A stretch of DNA of 42,294 nucleotides from Nocardia seriolae NBRC 15557 (GCF_007990715.1 NZ_BJWY01000058.1:1-42294); one strand, 5' to 3'; numbered from the stretch's first letter, positions 1-7,016 are shown. Notes: generated by a model from the letters alone, not told the origin. A program made the numbers and translations.

Positions 1-183
1 GGACACTAGCGTATCTGGCGCGCTGAGGAGTGCCCGACAGATGCCCTGTAATGCCGATGTGGGTGTGCGGATCGATCCGGATGTGTACACCGAACGCAAT
101 ACGGATTCCACTGAGGCAGAATCGATTCGCTGGTGCTGAGCCAGGTCCGGACCGTGCGGCCGGACCGGTGAACAGGGGGTTCG

Positions 184-696
184 ATGACCGAAGGTGTGCA
201 CACCGTAAAGCTGTACGACTTCGGTGAGGGGGACTCGTGGACAGCGACGGGGCGTCCGGCTTGGGAGAATCTCGAAGTCCGGATAGCTTCCGGATCGCGA
301 CCAACATCCGACAGTCCAGTCCACGTTCTGGGTGTCCGCGTCCGGACCGGGCCGGGCCACCGTGGCTACAACATCTTCGAGCTGGTACCTCCGGAACCGC
401 TCGTTCTCCCCGAATCGACTACGGCCATGAGCCTATGGGTGTGGGGCGCGAACCACGACTACACCATCGAAGCGCATCTGGCCGACTGCGAAGACGAGTA
501 CTTGATCAAACCCCTTGGCTCTCTGCGCTTTTCAGGCTGGCGTAGGATCACCCTCCAGTTCGCCGCCCCACTTTCCGGAACACGATTCGTCAAGTTCGTC
601 GTCCGCACCGCGCCGGTGGAGAGAGCCAAGTCCTTCGAGATTCGGCTGGCTGAATTCACTGCCATCACCAAAGGCCAAGTTCCGGGCACCCTCTGA
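184..696 (+). CDS. FlaA-like (spirochaete flagellar sheath family) beta-sandwich protein
   Basis: A 170-residue protein without signal peptide or membrane segment. Its middle part carries the pattern I associate with spirochaete flagellar filament outer-layer protein FlaA: RGYNIFELVPP, then a proline/valine spacer, SLWVWGANHDYTIEAHLAD, then LGSLRFSGWRRITLQF, and a C-terminal KFVVRTAPVERAKSFEIRL strand. The start LYDFGEG also fits the FlaA N-terminus. Such domains are ligand-binding-like beta sandwiches. A non-flagellated actinobacterium has no flagellar sheath, so the function here is unknown; carbohydrate or surface binding is a guess. It has no operon partner: an IS element follows about 190 bp downstream. 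Assignment is by recalled motif resemblance only. Confidence 0.6.
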   Translation: MTEGVHTVKLYDFGEGDSWTATGRPAWENLEVRIASGSRPTSDSPVHVLGVRVRTGPGHRGYNIFELVPPEPLVLPESTTAMSLWVWGANHDYTIEAHLADCEDEYLIKPLGSLRFSGWRRITLQFAAPLSGTRFVKFVVRTAPVERAKSFEIRLAEFTAITKGQVPGTL

Positions 697-945
697 GGCA
701 ACCCTGGTTCCTCACATCCTGTAATGCCGCGGACAGCGCGGTCCGCGGGGGTCAGCGCAACCTAACTGAAGATCAAAGACCCCCGTGCATCTCGGTCAGC
801 GTGTTGTGCACGTCGCGGACGCTACGGGTCATGGGTGGCAACTTCGTGGATTGCCGCTGATCAGGATTGGTTCTGCCCTCCGTTAGACCGTGTCTCACGT
901 CGTTTTCGGCATGTCGTAATTGGCTGGGCGGCATGATGTTCGGCC

Positions 946-1305
946 GTGACCGACGTGCTGTCCAAGCGGCTGGTGCCCGACGAGTTGTGGGAGTTGGTCG
1001 AACCGCTGCTTCCGGCCTTCGAACCTCGTCCGCAGGGCGGGGGCACCGCACCGGTCGAGGAGCCGACGGTGTTCACCGCGGTGGTGTACGTGCTGACCAG
1101 CGGTTGTGCGTGGCGGCTGCTGCCGCCGTCGTTCGGAGTCACGGTGCCCACCGCGCATCGCCGGTTCACCGACTGGACCAAGGCCGGCCTGTGGCGGCGT
1201 CTACATCGTGCCGTGCTCGATGAGCTGGGCAGCCAAGGCTTGATCGACTGGTCGCGGGCGCTGATCGACGCGGCGTCGGTACGAGCGAAAAACGCGGACC
1301 TATGA
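946..1305 (+). CDS. IS5-family transposase, N-terminal frame (DUF4096-like)
   Basis: The N-terminal half of a DDE transposase of the IS5/IS427 group, 119 residues from a GTG. It begins with the typical LVPDELWELVEPLLP segment, followed by CAWRLLPPSFG and the helix-turn-helix-like region TAHRRFTDWTKAGLWRRLH. The frame ends LIDAASVRAKNADL, where the family continues into the catalytic half by a -1 shift at the A-rich gcgaaaaacg stretch near 1288. The stop overlaps the ATG of the second frame (ATGA at 1302-1305). Confidence 0.85.
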   Translation: MTDVLSKRLVPDELWELVEPLLPAFEPRPQGGGTAPVEEPTVFTAVVYVLTSGCAWRLLPPSFGVTVPTAHRRFTDWTKAGLWRRLHRAVLDELGSQGLIDWSRALIDAASVRAKNADL

Positions 1306-1727
1306 CCGGGCCGAGTCCGGTCGATCGCGGGAAATCAGGATCCAAGATCCACGTACTGTCCGATCGCTCCGGAATCCCTGTGTCGGTGGATGTTTCGGCT
1401 GCCGATACCAACGACGCCGAAGCGCTGAAACCGCTCGTGAAGGCTATCCCCGCAGTCCGCTCGCGGCGCGGGCCGCGTCGCCGCAAGCCCGGCAAACTGC
1501 ACGCCGACAAGGCATACGACATCGCCGAGCTGTGCAGATGGGTCCGAGATCGTGGCATCGGGGTTCGGATCGCCCGCAAGGGAATCGAATCCAGCGAACG
1601 GCTGGGCCGCCACCGCTGGATCATCGAGCGCACCATCTCGGGGCTGACCGGCTACCACCGGCTCAACATTCGCTACGACCGCAAGCCACCCATTTCCTCG
1701 GATTCCTCACCCTCGCCGCCGCACTGA
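1302..1727 (+). pseudogene. IS5-family transposase, catalytic C-terminal frame, frameshifted
   Basis: The catalytic half of the transposase: TGPSPVDRGKSGSKIHVLSD opens the DDE core, LHADKAYDIAEL carries the second Asp, and RHRWIIERTISGL holds the catalytic Glu. After RYDRKP the frame turns to nonsense (PISSDSS), while the frame ending at 1762 gives the expected family ending THFLGFLTLAAALICFKKL. A one-base deletion near 1685-1690 explains this. Catalytic residues lie before the lesion, but the C-terminal helix is lost. Confidence 0.85.
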
Positions 1728-1831
1728 TATGCTTCAAGAAACTGGCGAAATCAGCCACGTGAGACGCGGTCTAAAGAACCGGTAAGTGATCTCTCCGTAG
1801 ATAATCCACTGGAAAACGCCATCGCTAGCCG

Positions 1832-2305
1832 TTAGTTCATTCCAGCTATTTCTTCTTGAGTCGCGAGAGCGTGGCGCAACCAATCAACCAACGAGTCGGC
1901 CAGCTTCTGAACGTGAGGGTAACCCTCTTGATATCCGTAAACGGCTTCAGATCCCAGTTCGAAGAAGTAGACCTTGTAGCCCTGGTGATGCCCGAAGAAG
2001 AACCGATTCTCCAGAGTCAACTCTTCGCTTGGGCCGCTGGCGATATCGATCGCAGCGTCCTTCGCGTCGAGCAATCCGGGGAAGAACAGATCGGTCCCCC
2101 TGAACAGATCCCCGGCCTTCCTGCCGAAGACTTTCAAAAACGCGAGGTATGTGCCAGGAATGGGAAAGGATTCGGCTGCCGCGACGATTCGGGAGATCTC
2201 GTTGTCCGAGCATCCGACAATCTCATACGAGGACACCGCGATACCTGAAATCAGCAGATCGCGGCGCAGCGCCTCCATTGCATGCATGCTCTCTGGGTTA
2301 ACCAT
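1832..2305 (-). CDS. SMI1/KNR4 (SUKH) family immunity protein
   Basis: A 157-residue protein of the SUKH superfamily, whose members neutralise toxins of contact-dependent and type VII-exported polymorphic toxin systems. Visible hallmarks are GCSDNEISRIVAAAESF, PIPGTYLAFLKVFGRKAGDL, the LF.GTDLFFPG segment, and FFGHHQGYKVYFFELG before an aromatic YGYQEG and a C-terminal DSLVDWLRHAL helix. It is intact from its ATG. It lies 15 bp downstream of the toxin stop on the same strand, the standard toxin-then-immunity order, so it should protect against the deaminase-like domain encoded at 2321-3079. Codon use is less GC-rich than the housekeeping genes, which fits acquisition by transfer. Confidence 0.85.
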   Translation of the reverse strand: MVNPESMHAMEALRRDLLISGIAVSSYEIVGCSDNEISRIVAAAESFPIPGTYLAFLKVFGRKAGDLFRGTDLFFPGLLDAKDAAIDIASGPSEELTLENRFFFGHHQGYKVYFFELGSEAVYGYQEGYPHVQKLADSLVDWLRHALATQEEIAGMN

Positions 2306-2313
2306 TGGTCACA

Positions 2314-2347
2314 CTCACTTTCACTCCAGGTTCACTTTCACTCCAGG
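2314..2347. repeat. 17-bp tandem duplication at the toxin 3' end
   Basis: ctcactttcactccagg (2314-2330) is followed at once by ttcactttcactccagg (2331-2347), 16 of 17 identical. On the coding (minus) strand the extra copy changes the frame of the toxin C-terminus and creates its present stop at 2321-2323. Without it the frame would read FPGVKVSVTNG and stop at a TAA overlapping the ATG of the immunity gene. Confidence 0.85.
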
Positions 2348-3718
2348 GAACTTCTGTTCGAACTGCTTGATTACATTACTGCACGCTGGACATGGTTCGC
2401 GTTCGGTGCGCAGGTTGATGACTCCCTTGGAGTCTGGGTTGAGTTTCTGGGCCAGCTGGTCCAAGATCTTGAACTCGGAATCGGTGGGACGCTCAATCGT
2501 GTTATCGATTGATTTGGGAATCAAGACAGGGTTATCTGGCGTCTTGACTGTGCCGGATGGTGTATCTAATCCGCTTACCGCGTCGAGTGATATTTCCTCG
2601 CCGTCAATAGTGCCCCGTGCAGTGGCGACATTTCTGGTTTTGGAAATTGTCTCACCACTCGCTGCAAGTCTGGCCCGCAGATCTTCGGCTGCTTGCTTGC
2701 CGGCGGTTTGTTCGGAAGTTGGCCCTGCGCCCGATTCGGCTGCTTTTGCTTCTTGTTCGATTGTCTTTGCTTCGAGCGCATCGACTTGCTCCAGTTCGGC
2801 TGTGGTGCGTTCGAGAGTATTTTCCGCTTTAACGACCTCGGCGGCCTCTGCCTCGAATTTCTCGGCCGTTATGAAGCCCTTGATGGCGGTGCCGGTGTCC
2901 TTGATCTTCTTTACGATATCAGCGGTCAGAACCAAGCCGGAGATTGCGCCGACGCCAGCAGTGACGAGGCTCGCAAAAATTTCGAGTGCAAGGCTCGGTC
3001 GATCATCAGGATTACTTCTCGGACTGCGTCGTGGATCGCCTTCCGCATTTCGGCGAGCTTGTATTTGAGGTTGTGGCACTCCGCTTCGAGGTTAGAGGTC
3101 GCAGTTTCGAGAGCGCCAGCGCTGGAACTCAGCTTCTCGAGCTGGCCGATGATGTCGCCAACTTCGGGCGAATCAATCCCGTTGATCTTGGCCATCGCGG
3201 AGCCAATGGTGAGTTGAGCATTGGCCACAGCCTCACAGCCAGCATATTTGTGCCATGCATCGGCGGCGGTCTTCAGTTTGTCGGTATTGCCGTCGGGGAC
3301 GGGGATGCCGATGCTTTCGAGAAGATCGGGGATGCTGGTTCTCAGTCCTTCTCCTGTGCCGCCCGCTGCGGGCGGATGCACCCAGTTGACAACGGTGGCG
3401 GCGGAGTTGGGGTCCGATGGCCTTTCCGGTGCTGTGCCCTTGTTCGGGTTCGTGTCCGCGTTGTAGTTGGCGAGCGCATGGTTGTAGCCCGCGAGGGCGA
3501 TCAGGTAGGACAGGTGGTTGGTGGAGCGTACAAGCCGACTGGCGGTGTCGGCGGCGCTGGAGGCGCGCTTGTCGTAGCCGGTGGCCCATTGCTTGGCCGA
3601 GTCGGTCGAACCGGCCATCGAGCCGGTGCCTGCGAGTCCGGTGGTGAGTGCGGACCGAGCGGTGGAGAGATCCTTGGCGAGGTCGGACAGTTGTTTGGCG
3701 GCGTCGTAGAACGTTCAA
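2321..3718 (-). pseudogene. Type VII-associated polymorphic toxin with C-terminal deaminase domain, frameshifted
   Basis: The conserved coding content runs through two frames. From about 3711 to 2990 it encodes a WXG100-like N-terminal region (FYDAAKQLSDLAKDL, GSMAGSTDSAKQWATGYDKRA, AGYNHALANYN), typical of ESX-exported toxins. From about 3005 to 2321 a different frame carries a glycine/valine-rich hydrophobic stretch (TAGVGAISGLVLTADIV), a coiled coil rich in Ala/Glu and a C-terminal nucleic-acid/nucleotide deaminase domain with TDSEFKIL and TEREPCPACSNVI, the zinc and proton-shuttle motifs. The usual His or Cys ligand of the HxE motif is an Asp here (DSE). Frame changes occur near 2985-3005 and near 3710, where the start region (SLNV) is out of frame with the rest. 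As sequenced no intact toxin can be made, yet the immunity gene is intact. Confidence 0.75.
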
Positions 3719-4111
3719 ACTCTGTTCTCGCTGCCAGTCGTCGTACTCCACTGCATCAGTGAAGGCGGGGCCGCTGCGTGGATCGGCGGTCGTGAGACCG
3801 CGTGAACCGGAATGGTGCTCGTTTGCGCCCCTGTGTCCGAGCTCGGCACGGACGGCCTCGTAGGCCGCGCTGCGCGCCTGTTCGATCAGCGCGATCAGGG
3901 TGGCTACAACCTGCTGGGGATCGGCACTACGCGCACGGTCGGTCACTGCCCAGCGGTGGACTTTGCCATCGGCACCGACGCGGACCGTCACCGAGCCATC
4001 GGGAGATGCGGCAACGGCAACCTTTTGCGCCAACATGGCCTGAACCGCGTCGACCGCCTCGCCCGACACTCTCGGCGAACCACCGGTCGCCGCTTTCCCA
4101 CTGCCCCGCAT
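3233..4111 (-). pseudogene. YbaB/EbfC-like protein, stop lost and read into the toxin region
   Basis: About the first 130 codons are a plausible protein: SGEAVDAVQAMLAQKVAV, DGSVTVRVGADGKVHRWAV, then DPQQVVATLIALIEQARSA, the layout of YbaB/EbfC-family small DNA-binding-like proteins that often precede ESX-linked genes in Nocardia. After EYDDWQREQ (near 3722) the open frame continues to 3233 only as an Arg-rich out-of-frame reading of the toxin gene, so the natural 3' end was removed, probably by the same deletion that damaged the toxin start. I place the start at the ATG at 4111; an upstream ATG at 4153 is possible but lies in tRNA-like sequence. Confidence 0.55.
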
Positions 4112-4294
4112 GCGCCCCAGATTCGAACTCCCGTGTGCGGATGAGAGTTTCATTCCGCCACGATCTTGTCACACCCGACATCGCGAGGGAGGACGCTCGG
4201 GCTGACGTGCGGAAGGTAGAGGTGTCGAGCCCCATCCATTGGTGTGACCAGCCGTTTTCGGGACGGTGACGGCCGCCGGGCCGCGTTGCCTTCC

Positions 4295-4381
4295 TGGCGG
4301 AGGGGAGAGGGCATGATCCCCAAGGCTTGCGCCTCGATCCGCTTAGCAAGCGTTCCGGGGCACCTGCCCGGTTTCACCTCC
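4295..4381 (-). tRNA. tRNA-Ser(GCT)-like gene, possibly degenerate
   Basis: On the minus strand the sequence starts GGAGGTG and ends CCCCTCC-G-CCA. This gives an acceptor stem with one mismatch, the G73 discriminator expected for serine and an encoded CCA. The anticodon loop reads TTGCTAA (GCT) but is closed by only three good pairs, and there is a long variable arm (GAGGCGCAAGCCTT). The T-loop is ATCATGC instead of a TTC-type loop. It follows tRNA-Glu(CTC) by one base. It is either a decayed or a very divergent tRNA-Ser. Confidence 0.4.
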
Positions 4382-4382
4382 G

Positions 4383-4458
4383 TGGTGACCTCGACGGGAA
4401 TCGAACCCGCGTGGTCCTGAGTGAGAGTCAGGGGGCCCGGCCAGCGGAGCACGAGGTC
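4383..4458 (-). tRNA. tRNA-Glu(CTC), atypical
   Basis: A minus-strand cloverleaf with perfect seven-pair acceptor stem (GACCTCG / CGAGGTC), anticodon stem CCTGA/TCAGG closing the loop CTCTCAC (anticodon CTC, reads GAG), T-arm GCGGG-TTCGATT-CCCGT, discriminator A and an encoded CCA. The D-arm pairs weakly. The body differs strongly from the usual actinobacterial tRNA-Glu, which begins GCCCCC, so it is unlikely to be the housekeeping copy. It is 13 bp from the next tRNA upstream. Confidence 0.8.
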
Positions 4459-4471
4459 GTATGGAGTTGTG

Positions 4472-4550
4472 TGGTGACGCAGGTCGGAATCGAACCGACG
4501 TGGTGCCTGAGTGAAAGTCAGGGTGCCCGTGCCAGCAGAGCAACTGTGCC
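4472..4550 (-). tRNA. tRNA-Glu(TTC), atypical
   Basis: The minus-strand cloverleaf has acceptor GGCACAG / CTGCGTC (one A-C mismatch, one G-U), D-arm GCTC...GGGC, anticodon stem CCTGA/TCAGG around CTTTCAC (anticodon TTC, reads GAA), T-arm GTCGG-TTCGATT-CCGAC, discriminator A and encoded CCA. Its anticodon arm is almost the same as in the neighbouring tRNA-Glu(CTC), suggesting that the two are a duplicated pair. Only one base separates it from tRNA-His. Confidence 0.8.
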
Positions 4551-4551
4551 T

Positions 4552-4629
4552 TGGGCTGAGCGGCGGGACTTGAACCCGCTGGGGCCGGTTTCACAGACCG
4601 GGGCCTCGACCGCTTCGGCATCGCTCAAC
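4552..4629 (-). tRNA. tRNA-His(GTG), atypical
   Basis: The minus-strand cloverleaf has acceptor TTGAGCG / CGCTCAG, anticodon stem CCGGT/ACCGG around CTGTGAA (anticodon GTG), T-arm GCGGG-TTCAAGT-CCCGC and encoded CCA. Two histidine identity elements are visible: an extra G at position -1 (complement of c4629) and discriminator C73. It is the first gene of the packed group. The body is unlike the standard actinobacterial tRNA-His. Confidence 0.85.
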
Positions 4630-4846
4630 AAAGGGGTGCGCACGGGGTGGAACCGCGCGGGAGGGTCAGCGGCCGCGACTGGGGGATGAGGGCGCTTCCG
4701 GGGCATAAGGTTCTCGGAAGGCGTGCGACGACGCGGCGGCGGAGGGTGAATGGTGTTGCATTGCCGGTCCTTTCGTCGTCGGGGATGATGCGTTCAACGC
4801 TAGCTCCGCCGCACGGCCGACGCCACCGAATTATCGGGAGGTGGAT

Positions 4847-5218
4847 TCAGACCTCCAGGTCCTCTTCGATGCCTTTGAGGCGGTGGCGGGCCATGGCGAG
4901 GTTGGCGCGGCCGCGGTCGAGGGCGAGATAGAGGAACAGGCCCTTGGATTTTCGGCCGGTCATGGGTCTGATCACGTGGTACTGGCTGGTGAGGGTGATG
5001 AGGATGTCCTCGATCTCCTCCTTGATGCCGAGTTGGTCGATGGTGCGCATCTTGGCGCGCAACACCTCGGTGTTGCCGGCGGCGGCGATCTGGAGGTCGA
5101 GGCCCTTGGAGCTGCCGAGCATGCCGAGCGCCATGCCGCTGTTGTAGTCGACCACGGCCGCGCCGAGCGCGCCGTCGATCACCATCATGTCCTTCAGTGC
5201 GATATCCATGTTGGACAT
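4847..5218 (-). CDS. Roadblock/LC7-like protein
   Basis: A 123-residue cytoplasmic protein of the Roadblock/LC7 type found in actinobacterial multigene operons: AIDGALGAAVVDYNSGMALG-like core (here MVIDGALGAAVVDYNSGMAL), AAAGNTEVLRAKMRT, ILITLTSQYHVIRP and a conserved tail LFLYLALDRGRANLAMARHRL. Roadblock proteins form dimeric platforms that bind small GTPases or regulators. I start at the ATG at 5218 (MSNMDIALK), preceded by AAAGGAAA; a TTG 15 bp upstream is less likely. It is the last gene of the four-gene minus-strand operon. Confidence 0.85.
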   Translation of the reverse strand: MSNMDIALKDMMVIDGALGAAVVDYNSGMALGMLGSSKGLDLQIAAAGNTEVLRAKMRTIDQLGIKEEIEDILITLTSQYHVIRPMTGRKSKGLFLYLALDRGRANLAMARHRLKGIEEDLEV

Positions 5219-5242
5219 GGATTTTCCTTTCAATCGGTGTTA

Positions 5243-5722
5243 TCACTTGGGGTCGGAAGTCTGGGTGGTTTCGCTCGGGTCGGCACGGGCCGACAGATGG
5301 TCGGCGATGGCGCGGGCGGCCGGGCGCGATTCCAGGTGCAGGCGGCCGATATTCGCGCCGGGCCCGGCCAGCACGGTGAGCGAGGCGGTCCAGCCGACCG
5401 CGTAGATCACCACGTCCCCGGCCTCGCCGTGCACCACCACCTCGTGGAATCCGCCGCCGTGTGCGGTGGCGGCCAGCCGATTCGACAGCGACAGCTGTGC
5501 CGCGGTGAGCGCGGCCATACCCCCGGGTTCGATGTGCGCGGGCAGATCGTGCGCGATGAGCAGGCCGTCGGTGGACGCCACCAGCGTGCCGCTCAGCTGC
5601 GGTACCCGATCCCGCAGCGCCTTGAGCTCCATGAGTACCTGCGTGTTCGGTTCCGGGCCGGACATCGCCACTTTGGTCAACCTTCCTATCAATTCACCGA
5701 GCCGCCTTCTCCGCGCGGTCAC
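5243..5722 (-). CDS. Roadblock/LC7 domain protein
   Basis: A 159-residue protein with a typical LC7 core: LKALRDRVPQLSGTLVASTDGLLIAHDLP, MAALTAAQLSLSNRLAATA, GDVVIYAVG and LTVLAGPGANIGRLHLE. The GTG start at 5722 has a strong GGAGGA site six bases upstream; an internal ATG (MSGPEPN, about codon 20) would also retain the full domain. It resembles CvnB-type proteins of Streptomyces conservons. It lies 24 bp upstream of the next LC7 gene, so the two are very likely co-transcribed and may heterodimerise. Confidence 0.9.
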   Translation of the reverse strand: MTARRRRLGELIGRLTKVAMSGPEPNTQVLMELKALRDRVPQLSGTLVASTDGLLIAHDLPAHIEPGGMAALTAAQLSLSNRLAATAHGGGFHEVVVHGEAGDVVIYAVGWTASLTVLAGPGANIGRLHLESRPAARAIADHLSARADPSETTQTSDPK

Positions 5723-5803
5723 GCGAGCTCCTCCAAGGCCGCCTCCCTATTCATTTGCCGGGCGGTTGTGCCCGTTCTGTCACACCGTTGGCACCGGGGG
5801 CGG

Positions 5804-6634
5804 TCATGCCAGTTCCTCCAGTGCTGCCCGCAGGCGGATGAGCACGTCCCGATCGGGCGGCTCCCAGCGGTCGGGGACGGCGACGGCCGCGGCCTGCCGG
5901 ACCCGCCGGCGCAGCGGCGGCATGGAATCCGTTGCCGGACCGGCGGTTCGGTCCGGGGCGTCGGCGGTCACGGTCGGGCCGGGGGCGCCGATCGGGTCCG
6001 CGAAGGCGACCATGACCGGCGGCTCGAGCAGCCCGGCCGCGGTGAGTTCGCGCACGGCGAGCAGGCAGCCGTAGGTGGTGCGGCCCAGGTCTTCGGCGAT
6101 GCCGGTGATGCTGCGCCGGGCGTCGACGGCCGCGAGCACCTCGGCCTGGCCGCCGGTCAGCACCACGCGCCGGCGTCGCACCCGCCGGACCGGCACCACG
6201 GCGACCCGGTCCACCAGTTCGACCGGCCACGGCCCGGCGTGCGGGTCACCGCGGCGCGCGCATTCGTGGATGAGCGCGCCCGGGGTGATGCGGCAGGCGT
6301 CGGCCAGCCAATGTGGCGGTCCGGCACGGAATTCCAGCGCGACGGGCGCGGCCAGCAGCAGGTAGGCGGCGTCGAAGACCGACAGCAGGGCGAGGGTCTC
6401 CAGCCGGGGGCCCGCCAGCAATCGGTCCTCGTCGCCCGCGCGGGCGCGGCGCCACTGCTCGGTGGTGGCCACTCCGGACGCCACCACCATGCGGTCCAGC
6501 ATCGTGGTGCGCGCGCATTCGGCGGCCACGACCGCGCCCTCGGCGAGATGAAATGCGCCGTCGCCCACGATGAGTACGCCTGTGCCGCATTGTTGTTCGA
6601 GTCGCCGTAGTTCGATGACGAGTTCACTGTCCAT
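5804..6634 (-). CDS. DUF4388-like / winged-helix regulatory protein of the LC7 operon
   Basis: A 276-residue protein. The N-terminal half has a small sensory-like region (GVLIVGDGAFHLAEGAVVAAEC), reminiscent of DUF4388 domains. The middle and C-terminal part contains a winged-helix-like segment (LTGGQAEVLAAVDARRSITGIAEDLGRTTYGCLLAVRELTAAGLLEPP), close to the helix-turn-helix part of DUF742 in conservons. An Arg-rich tail follows. Its start overlaps the end of the upstream LC7 gene by 11 bp and its stop forms ATGA with a short downstream frame. It is probably the DNA-binding or effector partner of the Roadblock proteins; this is inference. Confidence 0.6.
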   Translation of the reverse strand: MDSELVIELRRLEQQCGTGVLIVGDGAFHLAEGAVVAAECARTTMLDRMVVASGVATTEQWRRARAGDEDRLLAGPRLETLALLSVFDAAYLLLAAPVALEFRAGPPHWLADACRITPGALIHECARRGDPHAGPWPVELVDRVAVVPVRRVRRRRVVLTGGQAEVLAAVDARRSITGIAEDLGRTTYGCLLAVRELTAAGLLEPPVMVAFADPIGAPGPTVTADAPDRTAGPATDSMPPLRRRVRQAAAVAVPDRWEPPDRDVLIRLRAALEELA

Positions 6635-7016
6635 GGTCGTCCTCGGCAGATTCGGCGAGAATTGCTCGCAGTTGGTATCGCGCCATGGCGAGATTGCCGG
6701 TGTCGCCGTCGAAGAGGATGTGCACGAAAAGCCGCGTGTCGAAATCGCCGTCGATCAAATTCAGCAGGTTATATCCCTGTGTTCCGCAGACGATGATCTC
6801 GGTGATGTCGTCGCCCGGACGGCCGGTGGTCAGGGCCGGTGAGGTGAGCACCGTGTGCACGACATCGGTTGCGGCGGCGGCGTCTTCGTGCTGGTCGACC
6901 ACATCGTGCCGCCCGGCCGCCGCGATGGCCAGCCCGCTCGCCCCGTCCACCAGGGTGACGCTGCGTGCCCCGGGAATGTCCATGATGCGTTTGAGACATC
7001 CGTCAATACCGATCAC
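6624..7016 (-). CDS. Roadblock/LC7-like protein, first gene of the operon
   Basis: Resembles the LC7-like protein at 4847-5218: VIGIDGCLKRIMDIPGARSVTLVDGASGLAIAAAG, then TEIIVCGTQGYNLLNLI, and the same closing pattern TGNLAMARYQLRAIL. It has 130 residues from the GTG at 7016; the frame stays open to an ATG at 7112, but that extension (MPRLIRRLPHI) looks unrelated to the domain. With its two relatives and the winged-helix protein it forms a conservon-like set with no histidine kinase and no Ras-like GTPase in the window. Confidence 0.75.
   Translation of the reverse strand: MIGIDGCLKRIMDIPGARSVTLVDGASGLAIAAAGRHDVVDQHEDAAAATDVVHTVLTSPALTTGRPGDDITEIIVCGTQGYNLLNLIDGDFDTRLFVHILFDGDTGNLAMARYQLRAILAESAEDDHGQ

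Larger units (their letters stand above)
886..1771 (+). mobile_element. IS5-family insertion sequence (IS427-like, two-ORF), decayed
   Basis: The element is 886 bp. Its ends are imperfect inverted repeats: gaccgtgtctcacgt at 886-900 and the complement of gaccgcgtctcacgt at 1757-1771 (14 of 15 match). TA dinucleotides at 884-885 and 1772-1773 look like the target duplication usual for this subgroup. Inside are two overlapping transposase frames joined by a -1 shift, plus a second shift near the 3' end, so this copy is probably inactive unless the second shift is a sequencing error. Confidence 0.85.

Noticed and set aside
4100..4170. A further tRNA on the minus strand, suggested by GGCGGAATG and a TTCGAAT T-loop-like sequence
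   Set aside because: The T-stem does not pair and no anticodon arm with a proper loop can be drawn; at most a remnant.
4630..4705. A fifth tRNA upstream of tRNA-His, with a pairing T-arm (CGCGG-TTCCACC-CCGTG)
   Set aside because: The total length is too short, the acceptor has two mismatches and no CCA is encoded; too weak to list.
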